In this document: piece after piece, positions 45,862 through 55,430 of the stretch
Position numbering within the stretch: the stretch's first letter is position 1
Layout of the letters: every line of letters begins with the position of its first letter
Source of the DNA: Alkalibaculum sporogenes
GTDB taxonomy: Bacteria > Bacillota > Clostridia > Eubacteriales > Alkalibacteraceae
Assembly (NCBI RefSeq): GCF_009362815.1
Contig: NZ_WHNX01000011.1
Span: 1-64,000, forward strand
Length of the DNA: 64,000 nucleotides
Direction of reading: 5' to 3'
Translations under genes and position numbers: made by a program
Notes under the pieces: generated by a model
The model's database searches: none
The model's input: only the letters and a program-made list of their open reading frames with translations
Told to the model about the DNA's origin: nothing

Positions 45862-46326
45862 TTAAAATTCAAAATACAGTTTTACAGAAGCTACTTGCTT
45901 CATTGGTATTTCAAAAGACTTATTATCTTCTAATAAAATAGATAGGTAATTATTTTTAAGACCTTTGTTTATTCCTCTGAAATTCTTTGTGTTATTCAAT
46001 GGCTGATAGAGGGTTACTTCCACTTCTCGACCAATATACCTTAAAAAATCTCGATCTTTTTTTAGAGCTCTATCTAAACCGGGTGAAGAGACTTCAAGAA
46101 AGTAGCTATCTAAAATAAGATCCTCTTTATCTAAAACTGGGTCTAACAGCCCACTTATTAACTCGCAGTTGTCTAAGGTAATACCATCTTCGCTATCTAT
46201 ATATACTCTTAGATACCAATGTTGACCTTCTTTTTTGTATTCAACATCTACAAGTTCCAGGTTTTGTTCATCTATAATAGGTTTCACAAGATCGTATACC
46301 AAATCTTCTATTTTTTGTTTTGCCAT
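45862..46326 (-). CDS. rimP: Ribosome maturation factor RimP
   Basis: A 154-residue RimP (DLVKPIIDEQNLELVDVEYK; LRVYIDSEDGITLDNCELIS; YFLEVSSPGLDRALKKDRDF). ATG 46326 after AGGAGG is the right start. The frame extends upstream to 46437, but that part contains a perfect leader hairpin and shows no conservation. It assists 30S assembly. First gene of the nusA-infB operon. Confidence 0.94.
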   Translation of the reverse strand: MAKQKIEDLVYDLVKPIIDEQNLELVDVEYKKEGQHWYLRVYIDSEDGITLDNCELISGLLDPVLDKEDLILDSYFLEVSSPGLDRALKKDRDFLRYIGREVEVTLYQPLNNTKNFRGINKGLKNNYLSILLEDNKSFEIPMKQVASVKLYFEF

Positions 46327-46346
46327 TGAAAGCCTCCTGATAAATA

Positions 46347-46374
46347 GTAAAGAGTGGGTAATCCCACTCTTTAC
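46347..46374 (-). promoter_or_regulatory. Perfect 12-bp hairpin in the rimP-nusA leader
   Basis: GTAAAGAGTGGG, loop TAAT, CCCACTCTTTAC, ending 20 nt before the rimP start. In minus orientation it is followed by TATTTATCAGG, a poor U-run. It may be a NusA-responsive attenuator or an RNA-stability element at the 5' end of the operon. Confidence 0.55.
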
Positions 46375-46603
46375 ATGTCTTCTTCGATAAATTGCTATTG
46401 TTATACATATTATATCATTAATTATTGGCAATTTCAAGGATTTTTAAACAAACAAACATTGAAGTTTACAAGATGTTTGTAACTTAAAATGCAAAAGTTA
46501 TTAATTACTATTGTTTAATATGCACTTTTTTGAATATTTAAAATTAAGCCAACAACTACATACTTATTTCATACTATTAAATAATGCAAGTAAGATGCTT
46601 TTG

Positions 46604-49600
46604 TTAGAATAATGATATTTGATTCGACACAGGTAAGAAATTAATCGATCCGTGTTTAGTTAATACTTCGATATTTGTTTTACTAAGTTTAGCCCTTTTT
46701 TGCAAGTCTTCAATTGAAAGAAAATCACCTTGATATTTTGAATTATACAAATTCAAAGCTGCTTTATCTCCTATTCCTTCTAAAGCGTTAAATGGCGGCA
46801 GGAGTTTATTACCTACAATTATAAACTTATTGTAATGTGATTGCATTAAATCTACAGGTAAAAATTCAAAACCGCGACATAACATCTCTAGTATTAGTTC
46901 TAAAATAGTAAGTTGAGATTTTTCTTTTGTCGATGCATTATTACCTAATTTTTTCATCTCACAAACATGTTTTCTTACAACATCTTTTCCTTGTATGGCG
47001 ATATGTGCATCAAATTCATCAGCTCTAATAGAAAAATAGGTAGCATAGTATGCTAAAGGGTAATGTACTTTACAATATGCTATTCTAAAGGCCATAGTGA
47101 CATAAGCTACTGCATGAGCTTTAGGAAACATATACTTTATTTTATTACATGAATCTATATACCATTCTGGAATACTATACTCCTTCATTAATTTAACATC
47201 ATCGTCATTTAAACCTTTGCCTTTTCTAACCTTTTCCATGATAGTAAAAGAATTTTTAGATGGTAGACCTTTATAAATGAGGTAAACCATAATATCATCT
47301 CTAGTACAAATTACGTCTTTGATAGTCGCAGTTTCCTGTTGTATTAGGCTTTGTGCATTATTAAGCCATACATCTGTACCATGTGATAAGCCAGATATTC
47401 TAACAAGGTCTGCAAAAGCAGTAGGTTTTGTAGTAAGTAACATCTCTCTAACGAAGTGTGTTCCGAATTCTGGTATACCATAGGTACCTATAGGAGAACC
47501 AATATCTTTATCAACAAGGTTTAAAACTTCATTAGTTGTAAAGATGTCCATTGTTTTTTTGTCATCAAGTGGAATTGACTTTGCATCTATTCCAGTTATA
47601 TCTTCTAGCATACGTATCATAGTAGGGTCATCATGACCAAGTATATCAAGTTTTAGAAGGCGTCCACTTATTGAATGGTAGTCAAAATGAGTCGTGATAA
47701 TCTCACTATCCATATCATCAGCAGGTTTTTGAATAGGACAAAAATCGTATATGTCCTTATACTCAGGTACTACCATGATGCCTCCAGGATGTTGTCCAGA
47801 GGTCTTTTTTATACCTGAGCAACCACCAACGAGGCGGCTAATTTCAGCATTCGTGATTGTTTTATTAGTTTCTTCTAGATAATTTTTTACAAAGCCATAA
47901 GCAGTTTTGTCTGCAATTGTAGAGATTGTACCTGCTTTAAAAGTCTTTCCAACGCCAAATAGTTCTTCCGTATATTTATGCGCAATAGCTTGATATTCCC
48001 CAGAAAAATTTAAATCAATATCTGGCTCTTTATCTGCTTCAAAACCAAGAAATACTTCGAAGGGTATGTCAAAACCATCTTTATCATATGGAGTTCCACA
48101 GATAATACAATCTTTATTGTGTAAATCTGGGCCAACACCTACATCGTTACTGTCAAAAAACTCTGAATGTTGGCAATTAGGACATATATAATGAGGTTGT
48201 AATGGATTTACCTCTGTAATATTGCAAAAAGTTGCAACTAAAGATGAACCAACAGAACCTCGTGATCCAACTAGATATCCTTCATCATTTGACTTCTTCA
48301 CTAGTTTATGGGCAACTAAGTATAAAACAGAATATCCATTCTTAATAATGGAAGTTAGCTCTTTGTCTAATCTAGCTTCAACTATTTTAGGAAGTGGTTT
48401 TCCATACTTTGAGTAAGCATTCCCCATAACCATTTCTCTAATTTCTTCATCAGAACCTTCCATAATTGGAGGGAATGTACCATCTGGTATTGGTGTGATT
48501 TTTTCTATTAAGTCAGAAATTGCATTTGTATTGTGAATGACAATTTTCTCAGCTGTTTCCTTATTTAAATAGTTAAATTCTTCTAACATTTCTTGTGTAG
48601 TTCGATAGTATAAAGGTGCTTGTTTATCTGCATCACGGAATCCTTGTCCGTGCATCAAAATACGTCTATAGTATTCATCGTGTGGTTCTAAAAAGTGTAC
48701 GTCGCCAGTAGCGACGACAAGTTTATTATAATCTGTTGCTAAATCGATTATTTTTTTATTAATCTCGATTAGATCAGATACACTGTTTACTCTATTGTTG
48801 TCCACCATAAATTGATTATTACCTAAAGGTTGTACTTCTAGATAATCGTAAAAGCTTACAATATCGGCAAGTTCTTCAGTAGATGTATCATTTAGAATGC
48901 TTTTGAATATCTCGCTATTCTCACACGCGGAACCAATAATAAGTCCTTCTCTGTATTTGTTTAGTAAACTTTTAGGTATTCGTGGTTTCTTATAAAAATA
49001 TTTTAGATGTGAATCAGAGACTAATTTATATAAATTCTTAAGACCTGTATAATTTTTAACTAGTATAATAACATGATTCATATCCATTCTCTGAACAGCA
49101 CGTTGATTGTCAAAAACATGATTTATATCATTTGCACTTTTAGCTCCATTTTCTTCACTAGTTTTAATTAAATTGATAAATATTTTTGCAGTAGCCATAG
49201 CATCATCTAAAGCACGATGATGATTGTCGAGTTTAATTTTGTAGAAGTTTGTAAGTGCCTTTAAATTATGTCTACTAATTTGAGGAATTGCACTTCTTGC
49301 AAGCGATAGCGTGTCAATAACTGAAAAATCTCTAGATAAAGATAATCTGCTACATGATTTTTCTATAAAAGAAAGGTCAAACTTTGCATTATGAGCTACT
49401 AGTATATGTTCTTCGCAAAAATCTAAAAATTTAGGTAGAACTATTTCTATAGGCTCCTGATTCATCACCATATCATTTGTAATTCCAGTTATTTCAGTTA
49501 TTTTAATAGGTATTTTCATCTTCGGCTTAACAAAAGAAGTAAACGTTTCTATTACTTGATAATTTCTTACTTTTACAGCACCTATTTCTATAATTTCATT

Positions 49601-50806
49601 GTTTTGAGATGAAAGCCCAGTAGTTTCAATATCAAAAATTATAAAGGTATCTTCAAAGTTTGAATCTTTTTTCCCCCACTTTGAGCTTTTATAATCATCT
49701 ACAAGATAACCTTCTAGACCATAAATTATCTTAATATCTTTACCTCTAGAGTGCTCCATAGCATCAGGAAAACCCTGTAATACACCATGATCTGTAATAG
49801 CTAAGGATTTGTGGCCATACTGAATAGCCTTATCAATGACATTTTTAATCTTTGCAACAGAATCCATAGAACTATACTGGCTATGTAAATGTAATTCTAC
49901 TCTTTTTATTGGCGAATCATCTGTCTTTACTTTAACATAAGTCTCTTGTATACTATCAGCCATAACTACATTTTCTTTTGCAAAAGAATCAAATAGCACA
50001 CGTCCTTTGATTTTTAAAGCTTTTGCTTCTTTGATTCTATTTAAAACTTCATCTTTCTTATCTTGACCAATAAAAAATTTAACAGTCATTGAACTGGTAT
50101 AGTCAGTGATGTTAAAAGAAATTATGCTTTTATTATTTTTAATATCTCTAAAAGACAAATCAAAAATAGTGCCACCTATAGTATTTTGCTCATCTGCAGT
50201 ACAATCAACAATTTGTTTTACATCAGAAGTGATTTTCTTACCAAATATAATTTCATCTTTTTTTGTACTTAATGATTTAGAAGAAGCATGGGCGTTTTGT
50301 TTTGAGATTTCTACTTGTAGAGCTTTTTTTTGTTTATTTATTTCAAAAGCAAAATCCTTTATCTTTTCTCTATATGTAAATGAAAAACTAATGTCAATTG
50401 CATCCTGTTCTTTCAAGAAAGAATGCAGTTTTTCAGATATATCAGAATTATATAAAGTTTCATAATCTTCTTTTAGTAATAAAGGAATAGTCACCATATT
50501 ATTGTCTATAATCCAGTTGTTTTGAGGTAAAAACATTTTAGGATTATAAGACCTTAGTATTTGATTAATACTTTCTTTTTTACTTAAGATATATTCTTCG
50601 AAATTTTCTTTTATAGGTCTAACTTCTACTTCTTTTAAACCTTTTATTTGTTTTTTTATGTCTTCAATAAGTTTTTGTACGTCAAAGTCAATGTGATTCT
50701 TTATATGTAGTATCCATTTGCAACTCTTTGGATTTACTTCTACCTTTATAATTTCTAGGTTATAAGAATCAAGTGTTTTATTTAATGGGTTTGCGATATG
50801 TCCCAA
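46604..50806 (-). CDS. polC: DNA polymerase III, PolC-type alpha subunit
   Basis: A 1400-residue replicative polymerase with built-in proofreading. The N-terminal region (1-230) and OB fold (about 230-290) are followed by a PHP domain starting at HLHSQYSSMDSV (306), the DnaQ-like exonuclease DIETTGL (391) inserted into PHP, a zinc-binding segment (CPNCQHSEFF ... CIICG), the palm with PDIDLNFSG, and the C-terminal duplex-binding part. Length and order are standard PolC. The start is TTG after GGGGGA. It follows mgtC in transcription order. Confidence 0.96.
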   Translation of the reverse strand: MGHIANPLNKTLDSYNLEIIKVEVNPKSCKWILHIKNHIDFDVQKLIEDIKKQIKGLKEVEVRPIKENFEEYILSKKESINQILRSYNPKMFLPQNNWIIDNNMVTIPLLLKEDYETLYNSDISEKLHSFLKEQDAIDISFSFTYREKIKDFAFEINKQKKALQVEISKQNAHASSKSLSTKKDEIIFGKKITSDVKQIVDCTADEQNTIGGTIFDLSFRDIKNNKSIISFNITDYTSSMTVKFFIGQDKKDEVLNRIKEAKALKIKGRVLFDSFAKENVVMADSIQETYVKVKTDDSPIKRVELHLHSQYSSMDSVAKIKNVIDKAIQYGHKSLAITDHGVLQGFPDAMEHSRGKDIKIIYGLEGYLVDDYKSSKWGKKDSNFEDTFIIFDIETTGLSSQNNEIIEIGAVKVRNYQVIETFTSFVKPKMKIPIKITEITGITNDMVMNQEPIEIVLPKFLDFCEEHILVAHNAKFDLSFIEKSCSRLSLSRDFSVIDTLSLARSAIPQISRHNLKALTNFYKIKLDNHHRALDDAMATAKIFINLIKTSEENGAKSANDINHVFDNQRAVQRMDMNHVIILVKNYTGLKNLYKLVSDSHLKYFYKKPRIPKSLLNKYREGLIIGSACENSEIFKSILNDTSTEELADIVSFYDYLEVQPLGNNQFMVDNNRVNSVSDLIEINKKIIDLATDYNKLVVATGDVHFLEPHDEYYRRILMHGQGFRDADKQAPLYYRTTQEMLEEFNYLNKETAEKIVIHNTNAISDLIEKITPIPDGTFPPIMEGSDEEIREMVMGNAYSKYGKPLPKIVEARLDKELTSIIKNGYSVLYLVAHKLVKKSNDEGYLVGSRGSVGSSLVATFCNITEVNPLQPHYICPNCQHSEFFDSNDVGVGPDLHNKDCIICGTPYDKDGFDIPFEVFLGFEADKEPDIDLNFSGEYQAIAHKYTEELFGVGKTFKAGTISTIADKTAYGFVKNYLEETNKTITNAEISRLVGGCSGIKKTSGQHPGGIMVVPEYKDIYDFCPIQKPADDMDSEIITTHFDYHSISGRLLKLDILGHDDPTMIRMLEDITGIDAKSIPLDDKKTMDIFTTNEVLNLVDKDIGSPIGTYGIPEFGTHFVREMLLTTKPTAFADLVRISGLSHGTDVWLNNAQSLIQQETATIKDVICTRDDIMVYLIYKGLPSKNSFTIMEKVRKGKGLNDDDVKLMKEYSIPEWYIDSCNKIKYMFPKAHAVAYVTMAFRIAYCKVHYPLAYYATYFSIRADEFDAHIAIQGKDVVRKHVCEMKKLGNNASTKEKSQLTILELILEMLCRGFEFLPVDLMQSHYNKFIIVGNKLLPPFNALEGIGDKAALNLYNSKYQGDFLSIEDLQKRAKLSKTNIEVLTKHGSINFLPVSNQISLF

Positions 50807-50910
50807 TTTCTTATCCCCCCGTTATGATAAGTTATATAGTCTTGTAGTGTAGCTTAAATATTATAATCTATAAGAATACGATTGAATAGTTTTAACTTTC
50901 GTCTAAATAG

Positions 50911-51570
50911 CTAAGATTGTTCTATATATGTACTAATAAAAGTTATGTTTTCATCCTCTGACAATTGTTTTAGTACATGAGTGTAATCTTCGTTCTTTTT
51001 TATTTGTAAAACAAATTTTGCTTTGCCATCTGTGTCATCAAAAGATAACAAGTGTGTACTTTCTACATCTATATATTTGAATAAAACATCTATTTTAAAT
51101 ACTTCATTGTATTTTAGAATAAAGGTGTATTTTTCATTTGCATTACCATATTTATATTGTATATTACCAAATATTTTTAGGGTTGCAAATACTACTATAG
51201 TTGAGATAATACTTAACTCATAATATCCACTACCTACAGTAAGGCCGATACAGCCAACAGCCCAAGTACCTGCTGCCGTTGTAAGTCCTTTTACACTAAC
51301 ACCTTCTCGTATAATAGTCCCAGCCCCTAAAAAACCTATGCCACTAATAACTTGTGCACCTAATCGAGCAGGGTCCATATTAGTATATGACCTGTATTCT
51401 TCAAACATCATAATACTAGCGATCATCACAGTAGTTGCACCTATAGATAGTAATATATGGGTTCTAAAACCAGCTGGTTTTTTCGTGTGTTCCCTCTCGA
51501 AACCTATTATACCACTAAGGATAATAGATAGTACCAATCTTATTACAATATCTGTAGTGGTTAAATTCAA
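50911..51570 (-). CDS. mgtC: MgtC/SapB-family membrane protein
   Basis: A 219-residue protein with four to five N-terminal helices containing the MgtC signature (SGIIGFEREHTKKPAGFRTH; QVISGIGFLGAGTIIREG; GLTTAAGTWAVGCIGLTVGS) and a C-terminal cytosolic ACT-like domain. MgtC proteins are linked to magnesium and phosphate homeostasis and F-ATPase modulation. Its place between ispG and polC is unusual for this conserved cluster. TTG start after AAAGGAGAGG. Confidence 0.9.
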   Translation of the reverse strand: MNLTTTDIVIRLVLSIILSGIIGFEREHTKKPAGFRTHILLSIGATTVMIASIMMFEEYRSYTNMDPARLGAQVISGIGFLGAGTIIREGVSVKGLTTAAGTWAVGCIGLTVGSGYYELSIISTIVVFATLKIFGNIQYKYGNANEKYTFILKYNEVFKIDVLFKYIDVESTHLLSFDDTDGKAKFVLQIKKNEDYTHVLKQLSEDENITFISTYIEQS

Positions 51571-51583
51571 AAAATCCTCTCCT

Positions 51584-52639
51584 TTATAAAAGTTGTATTT
51601 CTTTCATTACCTCTTCAATAATATTATTTTCATCAATTGTTCTCAATATTTTACCTTTTTTAAATAAAACAGCCTTACTTTTGCCGCCTGCAATCCCAAT
51701 ATCTGCATCTTTTGCTTCCCCTGGTCCATTTACGCCACAACCCATTACTGCTACTTTAATATTTTTTTTAATTGATTTACATTCTTTCTGTATTGCATCT
51801 GCAATGTTAATTAAGTCTAATTCACATCTACCACAAGTAGGACAAGAGATAAACTCTATTTTTTCTTTTTGAAATATATTTAAAGATTTTAGAAGTTCTT
51901 CAGCAACAAGGATTTCATTAACTGGTTCAGACGTTAAGGACACTCTTAATGTGTCGCCAATACCATGGTAAAGCAAAATGCCAAGTCCTACGGAGGATTT
52001 GACACTACCAACATTTAGTGTACCTGATTCTGTTATTCCAATGTGTAATGGATAGCTGAACTTTTGACTAAACAACTTATAAGATTCAACAGATAATAAA
52101 ACATCAGAGGATTTAATAGATACTACAATATCATCAAAATTTAAGTTCTCAAGAATTTCTATATGTTTTGTAGCACTTTCTACTAAACCTTCTGGAGTTA
52201 TGCCATTATATTTATCATAAATATCTTTTTCTAATGAACCAGAATTAACTCCAATACGTATAGGTATTTTTCGTTCTTTTGATTTTTCAACTACTTGTTT
52301 AATTCTAGAGATATCCCCGATATTACCAGGATTTATTCTTAATTTGTCAATTCCACTTTCAATTGCAGTTAGTGCTAACCTGTAATCAAAATGAATATCT
52401 GCAACTATAGGGATTGATACGCTTTTCTTGATTTCTTTTATTGCCTTTGCAGCCTCCATATTAACGATAGCTAGTCGAACTATATCACAGCCACTTTCCT
52501 GAAGTTGTAAAATTTGAGATACAGTTGCAGGTATATCTCGAGTATCTGTCTTTGTCATGCTCTGAATAGCTATTGGATTATCGCCACCGATAGTAATATC
52601 TCCTATTTGCACTTCTTTTGTTTTCCTTCGTTGAATCAA
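51584..52639 (-). CDS. ispG: 4-hydroxy-3-methylbut-2-en-1-yl diphosphate synthase
   Basis: A 351-residue iron-sulfur enzyme of the MEP isoprenoid pathway. TIM-barrel part: NPIAIQSMTKTDTRDIPATV, VADIHFDYRLAL and LRINPGNIGD. The 4Fe-4S cysteines lie in ISCPTCGRCELDL and VMGCGVNGPGEAKDADIG. It lies 4 nt after rseP. The dxr gene that would make an earlier pathway step is missing from its usual site near here. Confidence 0.95.
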   Translation of the reverse strand: MIQRRKTKEVQIGDITIGGDNPIAIQSMTKTDTRDIPATVSQILQLQESGCDIVRLAIVNMEAAKAIKEIKKSVSIPIVADIHFDYRLALTAIESGIDKLRINPGNIGDISRIKQVVEKSKERKIPIRIGVNSGSLEKDIYDKYNGITPEGLVESATKHIEILENLNFDDIVVSIKSSDVLLSVESYKLFSQKFSYPLHIGITESGTLNVGSVKSSVGLGILLYHGIGDTLRVSLTSEPVNEILVAEELLKSLNIFQKEKIEFISCPTCGRCELDLINIADAIQKECKSIKKNIKVAVMGCGVNGPGEAKDADIGIAGGKSKAVLFKKGKILRTIDENNIIEEVMKEIQLL

Positions 52640-52643
52640 ATGA

Positions 52644-53651
52644 TCACCCTAATCTTAAAATATCTTTATATGCTATGAATACAGCTAATACTAATAAAGC
52701 TGCAAATCCAACAAAATGGACCATTCCTTCTTTTTCTTGTGATATAGGAGAGCCTTTAATCCATTCTATTATAACAAAAACAATTCTACTTCCATCTAAT
52801 GCAGGGATAGGTAATAAATTAAATATAGCTAAATTCAAACTAATGACTGCAGCTAAATTTAAAATAGCTGTAATCCCATATTTTACAGTTTCTCCTACCA
52901 TAGATACTACTCCAATCGGTCCCATCAAGTCATCTGTAGATGCACCTCCTGAAACTAATTGAATCAGCGATGTAAAAATTAATTTAGTATATAAAACAGT
53001 TTGCTCTAAACCACTATACACTGCAGAAAAAATATTTTTTTCTCTTTCAGGTGTAATACCTATTCGATACTGGTTTAATCCTTCATCCAGTTGCGATGAT
53101 ACTTGGAAATTTAAATTTTCATTATTACGAAGTACATTTAAATTGTAGATACCCACCTCATTACTGTCAATAATTTGTGAAATATCTTCCCAACTTTTAA
53201 TTTCATTATCGTTAATCGCTACTATTGTATCTCCCTGTTCAATACCTGCCTCATAAGCAGGATAATTTTCTTCTAAAGAGGTAATTGTTGTAGTAGGAAT
53301 ACCAATTATTATAAAAATAGTAGATAGTAAAATGATACATCCCAAAATATTCATTATAGAACCAGCTGCTAAAATAATAATGCGATTTAATTTTCCCTTA
53401 CTATTAAAGCTACCTTCTGTATAGTTATTTTCATCTTCTCCAAGCATCTTACAAAATCCACCCATAGGGATTAACCTAAGTGTATATAGTGTTTCTTTTC
53501 CTTGATAACCAAATATCTTTGGACCCATGCCAATGGCAAATTCCTCAACTCGAACTTTAGATAGTTTTGCACTAATAAAGTGACCCAACTCGTGGATTAC
53601 TATTAGAAATCCAAATATCAATACTGCAATTATTATTGTACTTAATTTCAT
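52644..53651 (-). CDS. rseP: RseP-family intramembrane metalloprotease
   Basis: A 335-residue site-2 protease. HELGH in the first helix (IVIHELGHFISAKLSKVRVE), a PDZ domain (about 100-185; YPAYEAGIEQGDTIVAINDN), and the second metal/active-site motif AIFNLLPIPALDGSR. It cleaves membrane-anchored substrates such as anti-sigma factors; the ECF/anti-sigma pair in this window is one conceivable client. It lies between cdsA (6 nt) and ispG. Confidence 0.93.
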   Translation of the reverse strand: MKLSTIIIAVLIFGFLIVIHELGHFISAKLSKVRVEEFAIGMGPKIFGYQGKETLYTLRLIPMGGFCKMLGEDENNYTEGSFNSKGKLNRIIILAAGSIMNILGCIILLSTIFIIIGIPTTTITSLEENYPAYEAGIEQGDTIVAINDNEIKSWEDISQIIDSNEVGIYNLNVLRNNENLNFQVSSQLDEGLNQYRIGITPEREKNIFSAVYSGLEQTVLYTKLIFTSLIQLVSGGASTDDLMGPIGVVSMVGETVKYGITAILNLAAVISLNLAIFNLLPIPALDGSRIVFVIIEWIKGSPISQEKEGMVHFVGFAALLVLAVFIAYKDILRLG

Positions 53652-53657
53652 TTTGAA

Positions 53658-54461
53658 TCACCCCAAAATTATATAGTATAATGTAAAATAGTATACTAAA
53701 GGTGTAGCAAAGATAATGCTATCAAACCTATCTAAAACCCCACCGTGACCAGGAAGTATATTTCCAAAGTCTTTAACATTAAAATTTCTTTTGATCAAGG
53801 ACGCTGTTAAGTCGCCAAACTGTGATAAAATACTAGCCCAAAAAGATAGGACAATGTAGTATATAGGTTGGAATTCTAATAAATTATACTTATTCATTAG
53901 ATACCCGTAAATACTAGTAATAATTAAACTGCCTACAATACCACCTATAGCACCTTCTATAGATTTTTTTGGACTTATCAAAGGACAAAGTTTATGTTTT
54001 CCAAAATTAATTCCAATTATGTAAGCAAAAGTATCTGTTGAGAAACAAATAATGAAAACGAGAAGTATAAGAAAACTACCATTTTCAAAATTACGAAATA
54101 AACTTATATGACCTAATAAAAATGGTACATATATTATTCCGAAAAGTGCATAAATGCCCTGTAAAACATTTGCTTTTCCTTTAATAATCTCGTATATAAA
54201 AATAACAATAAAGCATAGAAATAAACCAGCAACAATTAAGCTCTCATAGAAATTAAAAATGAAAAGCAACATTATACCTAGAGCTATTTCTAAATAATAA
54301 CTAATATTTATGTTTTCATCTGTATTAACTGATTTACAGTATTCCAATAATCCAATGGAGCAAATAGCTAATAGAGCAGAAAATAACAATAGTCCACCTA
54401 TATGAATAATGTATATTATTAGAGGAATACCTAGTAGTGCAGTTATGACTCTTTTAAACAT
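53658..54461 (-). CDS. cdsA: Phosphatidate cytidylyltransferase
   Basis: A 267-residue polytopic membrane enzyme with about eight helices and the C-terminal CDP-DAG synthase signature (SQFGDLTASLIKRNFNVKDF then GNILPGHGGVLDRFDSII). It converts phosphatidate and CTP to CDP-diacylglycerol, the substrate used by PgsA. It sits 9 nt after uppS. Confidence 0.94.
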   Translation of the reverse strand: MFKRVITALLGIPLIIYIIHIGGLLLFSALLAICSIGLLEYCKSVNTDENINISYYLEIALGIMLLFIFNFYESLIVAGLFLCFIVIFIYEIIKGKANVLQGIYALFGIIYVPFLLGHISLFRNFENGSFLILLVFIICFSTDTFAYIIGINFGKHKLCPLISPKKSIEGAIGGIVGSLIITSIYGYLMNKYNLLEFQPIYYIVLSFWASILSQFGDLTASLIKRNFNVKDFGNILPGHGGVLDRFDSIIFATPLVYYFTLYYIILG

Positions 54462-54470
54462 AATTGCCTC

Positions 54471-55202
54471 CTATATTTTTAAACCGCCATATTTTCTTTT
54501 TCTTTTCTGATAGTCCCATATAGCTTGATAATATTCTTCATGGGTAAAATCAGGCCAGAGCACATCTGTAAACCATAACTCAGAATAAGCACTTTGCCAC
54601 GTTAAAAAATTACTAGTTCTAAGTTCACCACTAGTACGAATTATTAAATCAGGATCTTTCATACCTTTTGTGTAAAGATATTGAGAAAATAAAGTTTCAT
54701 CAATAGTATCTATATGTGTTGTTTCATTGATTAAGTCTTTATATAATTGTTTTATACCCATAATTATCTCATCTCTACCACCATAATTAATCGCAATATT
54801 TAACTGTAAACCTAGATTATCATTTGTAAGATTCATGGCATCGACTACTGTCTTCTTTACATTGTGAGGCAATAATTCAACTTGACCTAATATCTTGATT
54901 TTAACCTTGTTTTTATTTAACTCGTGAATTTCTTTGTTGAAGTAATCTACGAGTAACTTCATAAGACCATCTACTTCAGCTTTTGGGCGTTTCCAATTCT
55001 CTGTAGAGAAGGCATAAACAGTTAGAATATTTATTCCTAAATCTGAAGATGTTCGAATGATTTTTCTTAAGGATTCCATACCTGCCTTATGCCCGAATAA
55101 TCTTGGTTTAAGCCTCTTCTGTGCCCATCTACCATTACCATCCATAATAATACCAATATGCTTTGGTAGATTATTCTTATCTATTTGATTTTCTAATACC
55201 AT
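54471..55202 (-). CDS. uppS: Undecaprenyl diphosphate synthase (isoprenyl transferase)
   Basis: A 243-residue cis-prenyltransferase. The motif HIGIIMDGNGRWAQKRLKPR, AFSTENWKRPKAEV and the C-terminal DLIIRTSGELRTSNFLTWQS are all typical. It makes the lipid carrier for peptidoglycan precursors. First gene of uppS-cdsA-rseP-ispG. Confidence 0.96.
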   Translation of the reverse strand: MVLENQIDKNNLPKHIGIIMDGNGRWAQKRLKPRLFGHKAGMESLRKIIRTSSDLGINILTVYAFSTENWKRPKAEVDGLMKLLVDYFNKEIHELNKNKVKIKILGQVELLPHNVKKTVVDAMNLTNDNLGLQLNIAINYGGRDEIIMGIKQLYKDLINETTHIDTIDETLFSQYLYTKGMKDPDLIIRTSGELRTSNFLTWQSAYSELWFTDVLWPDFTHEEYYQAIWDYQKRKRKYGGLKI

Positions 55203-55320
55203 GAAATTTTATCCTCCTACAAGAAGATTAACTGTGTAAGATTTTCACAGCAACTTTAAATTATAGTGAAAAACAATTAATGCTCAAACCGAACAATTAG
55301 ACTAAATGATTAAACAGTTT

Positions 55321-55370
55321 TAACGAGAAAGTGTCGGATAAACTGGTTAAACTTTCTAATCTTAAACTAG
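55321..55370 (-). repeat. Dispersed hairpin repeat, copy H (after frr terminator)
   Basis: On the minus strand, just past the frr terminator, TTTAAGATTAGAAAGTTTAA leads into perfect 7-bp arms AGAAAGT (55351-55357) and ACTTTCT (55326-55332). GAAAGTTT..CCAG is shared with copies A-C. It is a shorter, diverged member. Confidence 0.45.
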
Positions 55371-55374
55371 AAGA

Positions 55375-55394
55375 AACACCCTTTTAAGGGTGTT
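55375..55394 (-). terminator. frr terminator
   Basis: Stem AACACCC / GGGTGTT with a short AT loop between frr and uppS; a moderate T-rich tail follows on the minus strand. Confidence 0.65.
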
Positions 55395-55430
55395 GTTTAC
55401 ATTATAATTATAATACATTAATTTGTAAAC

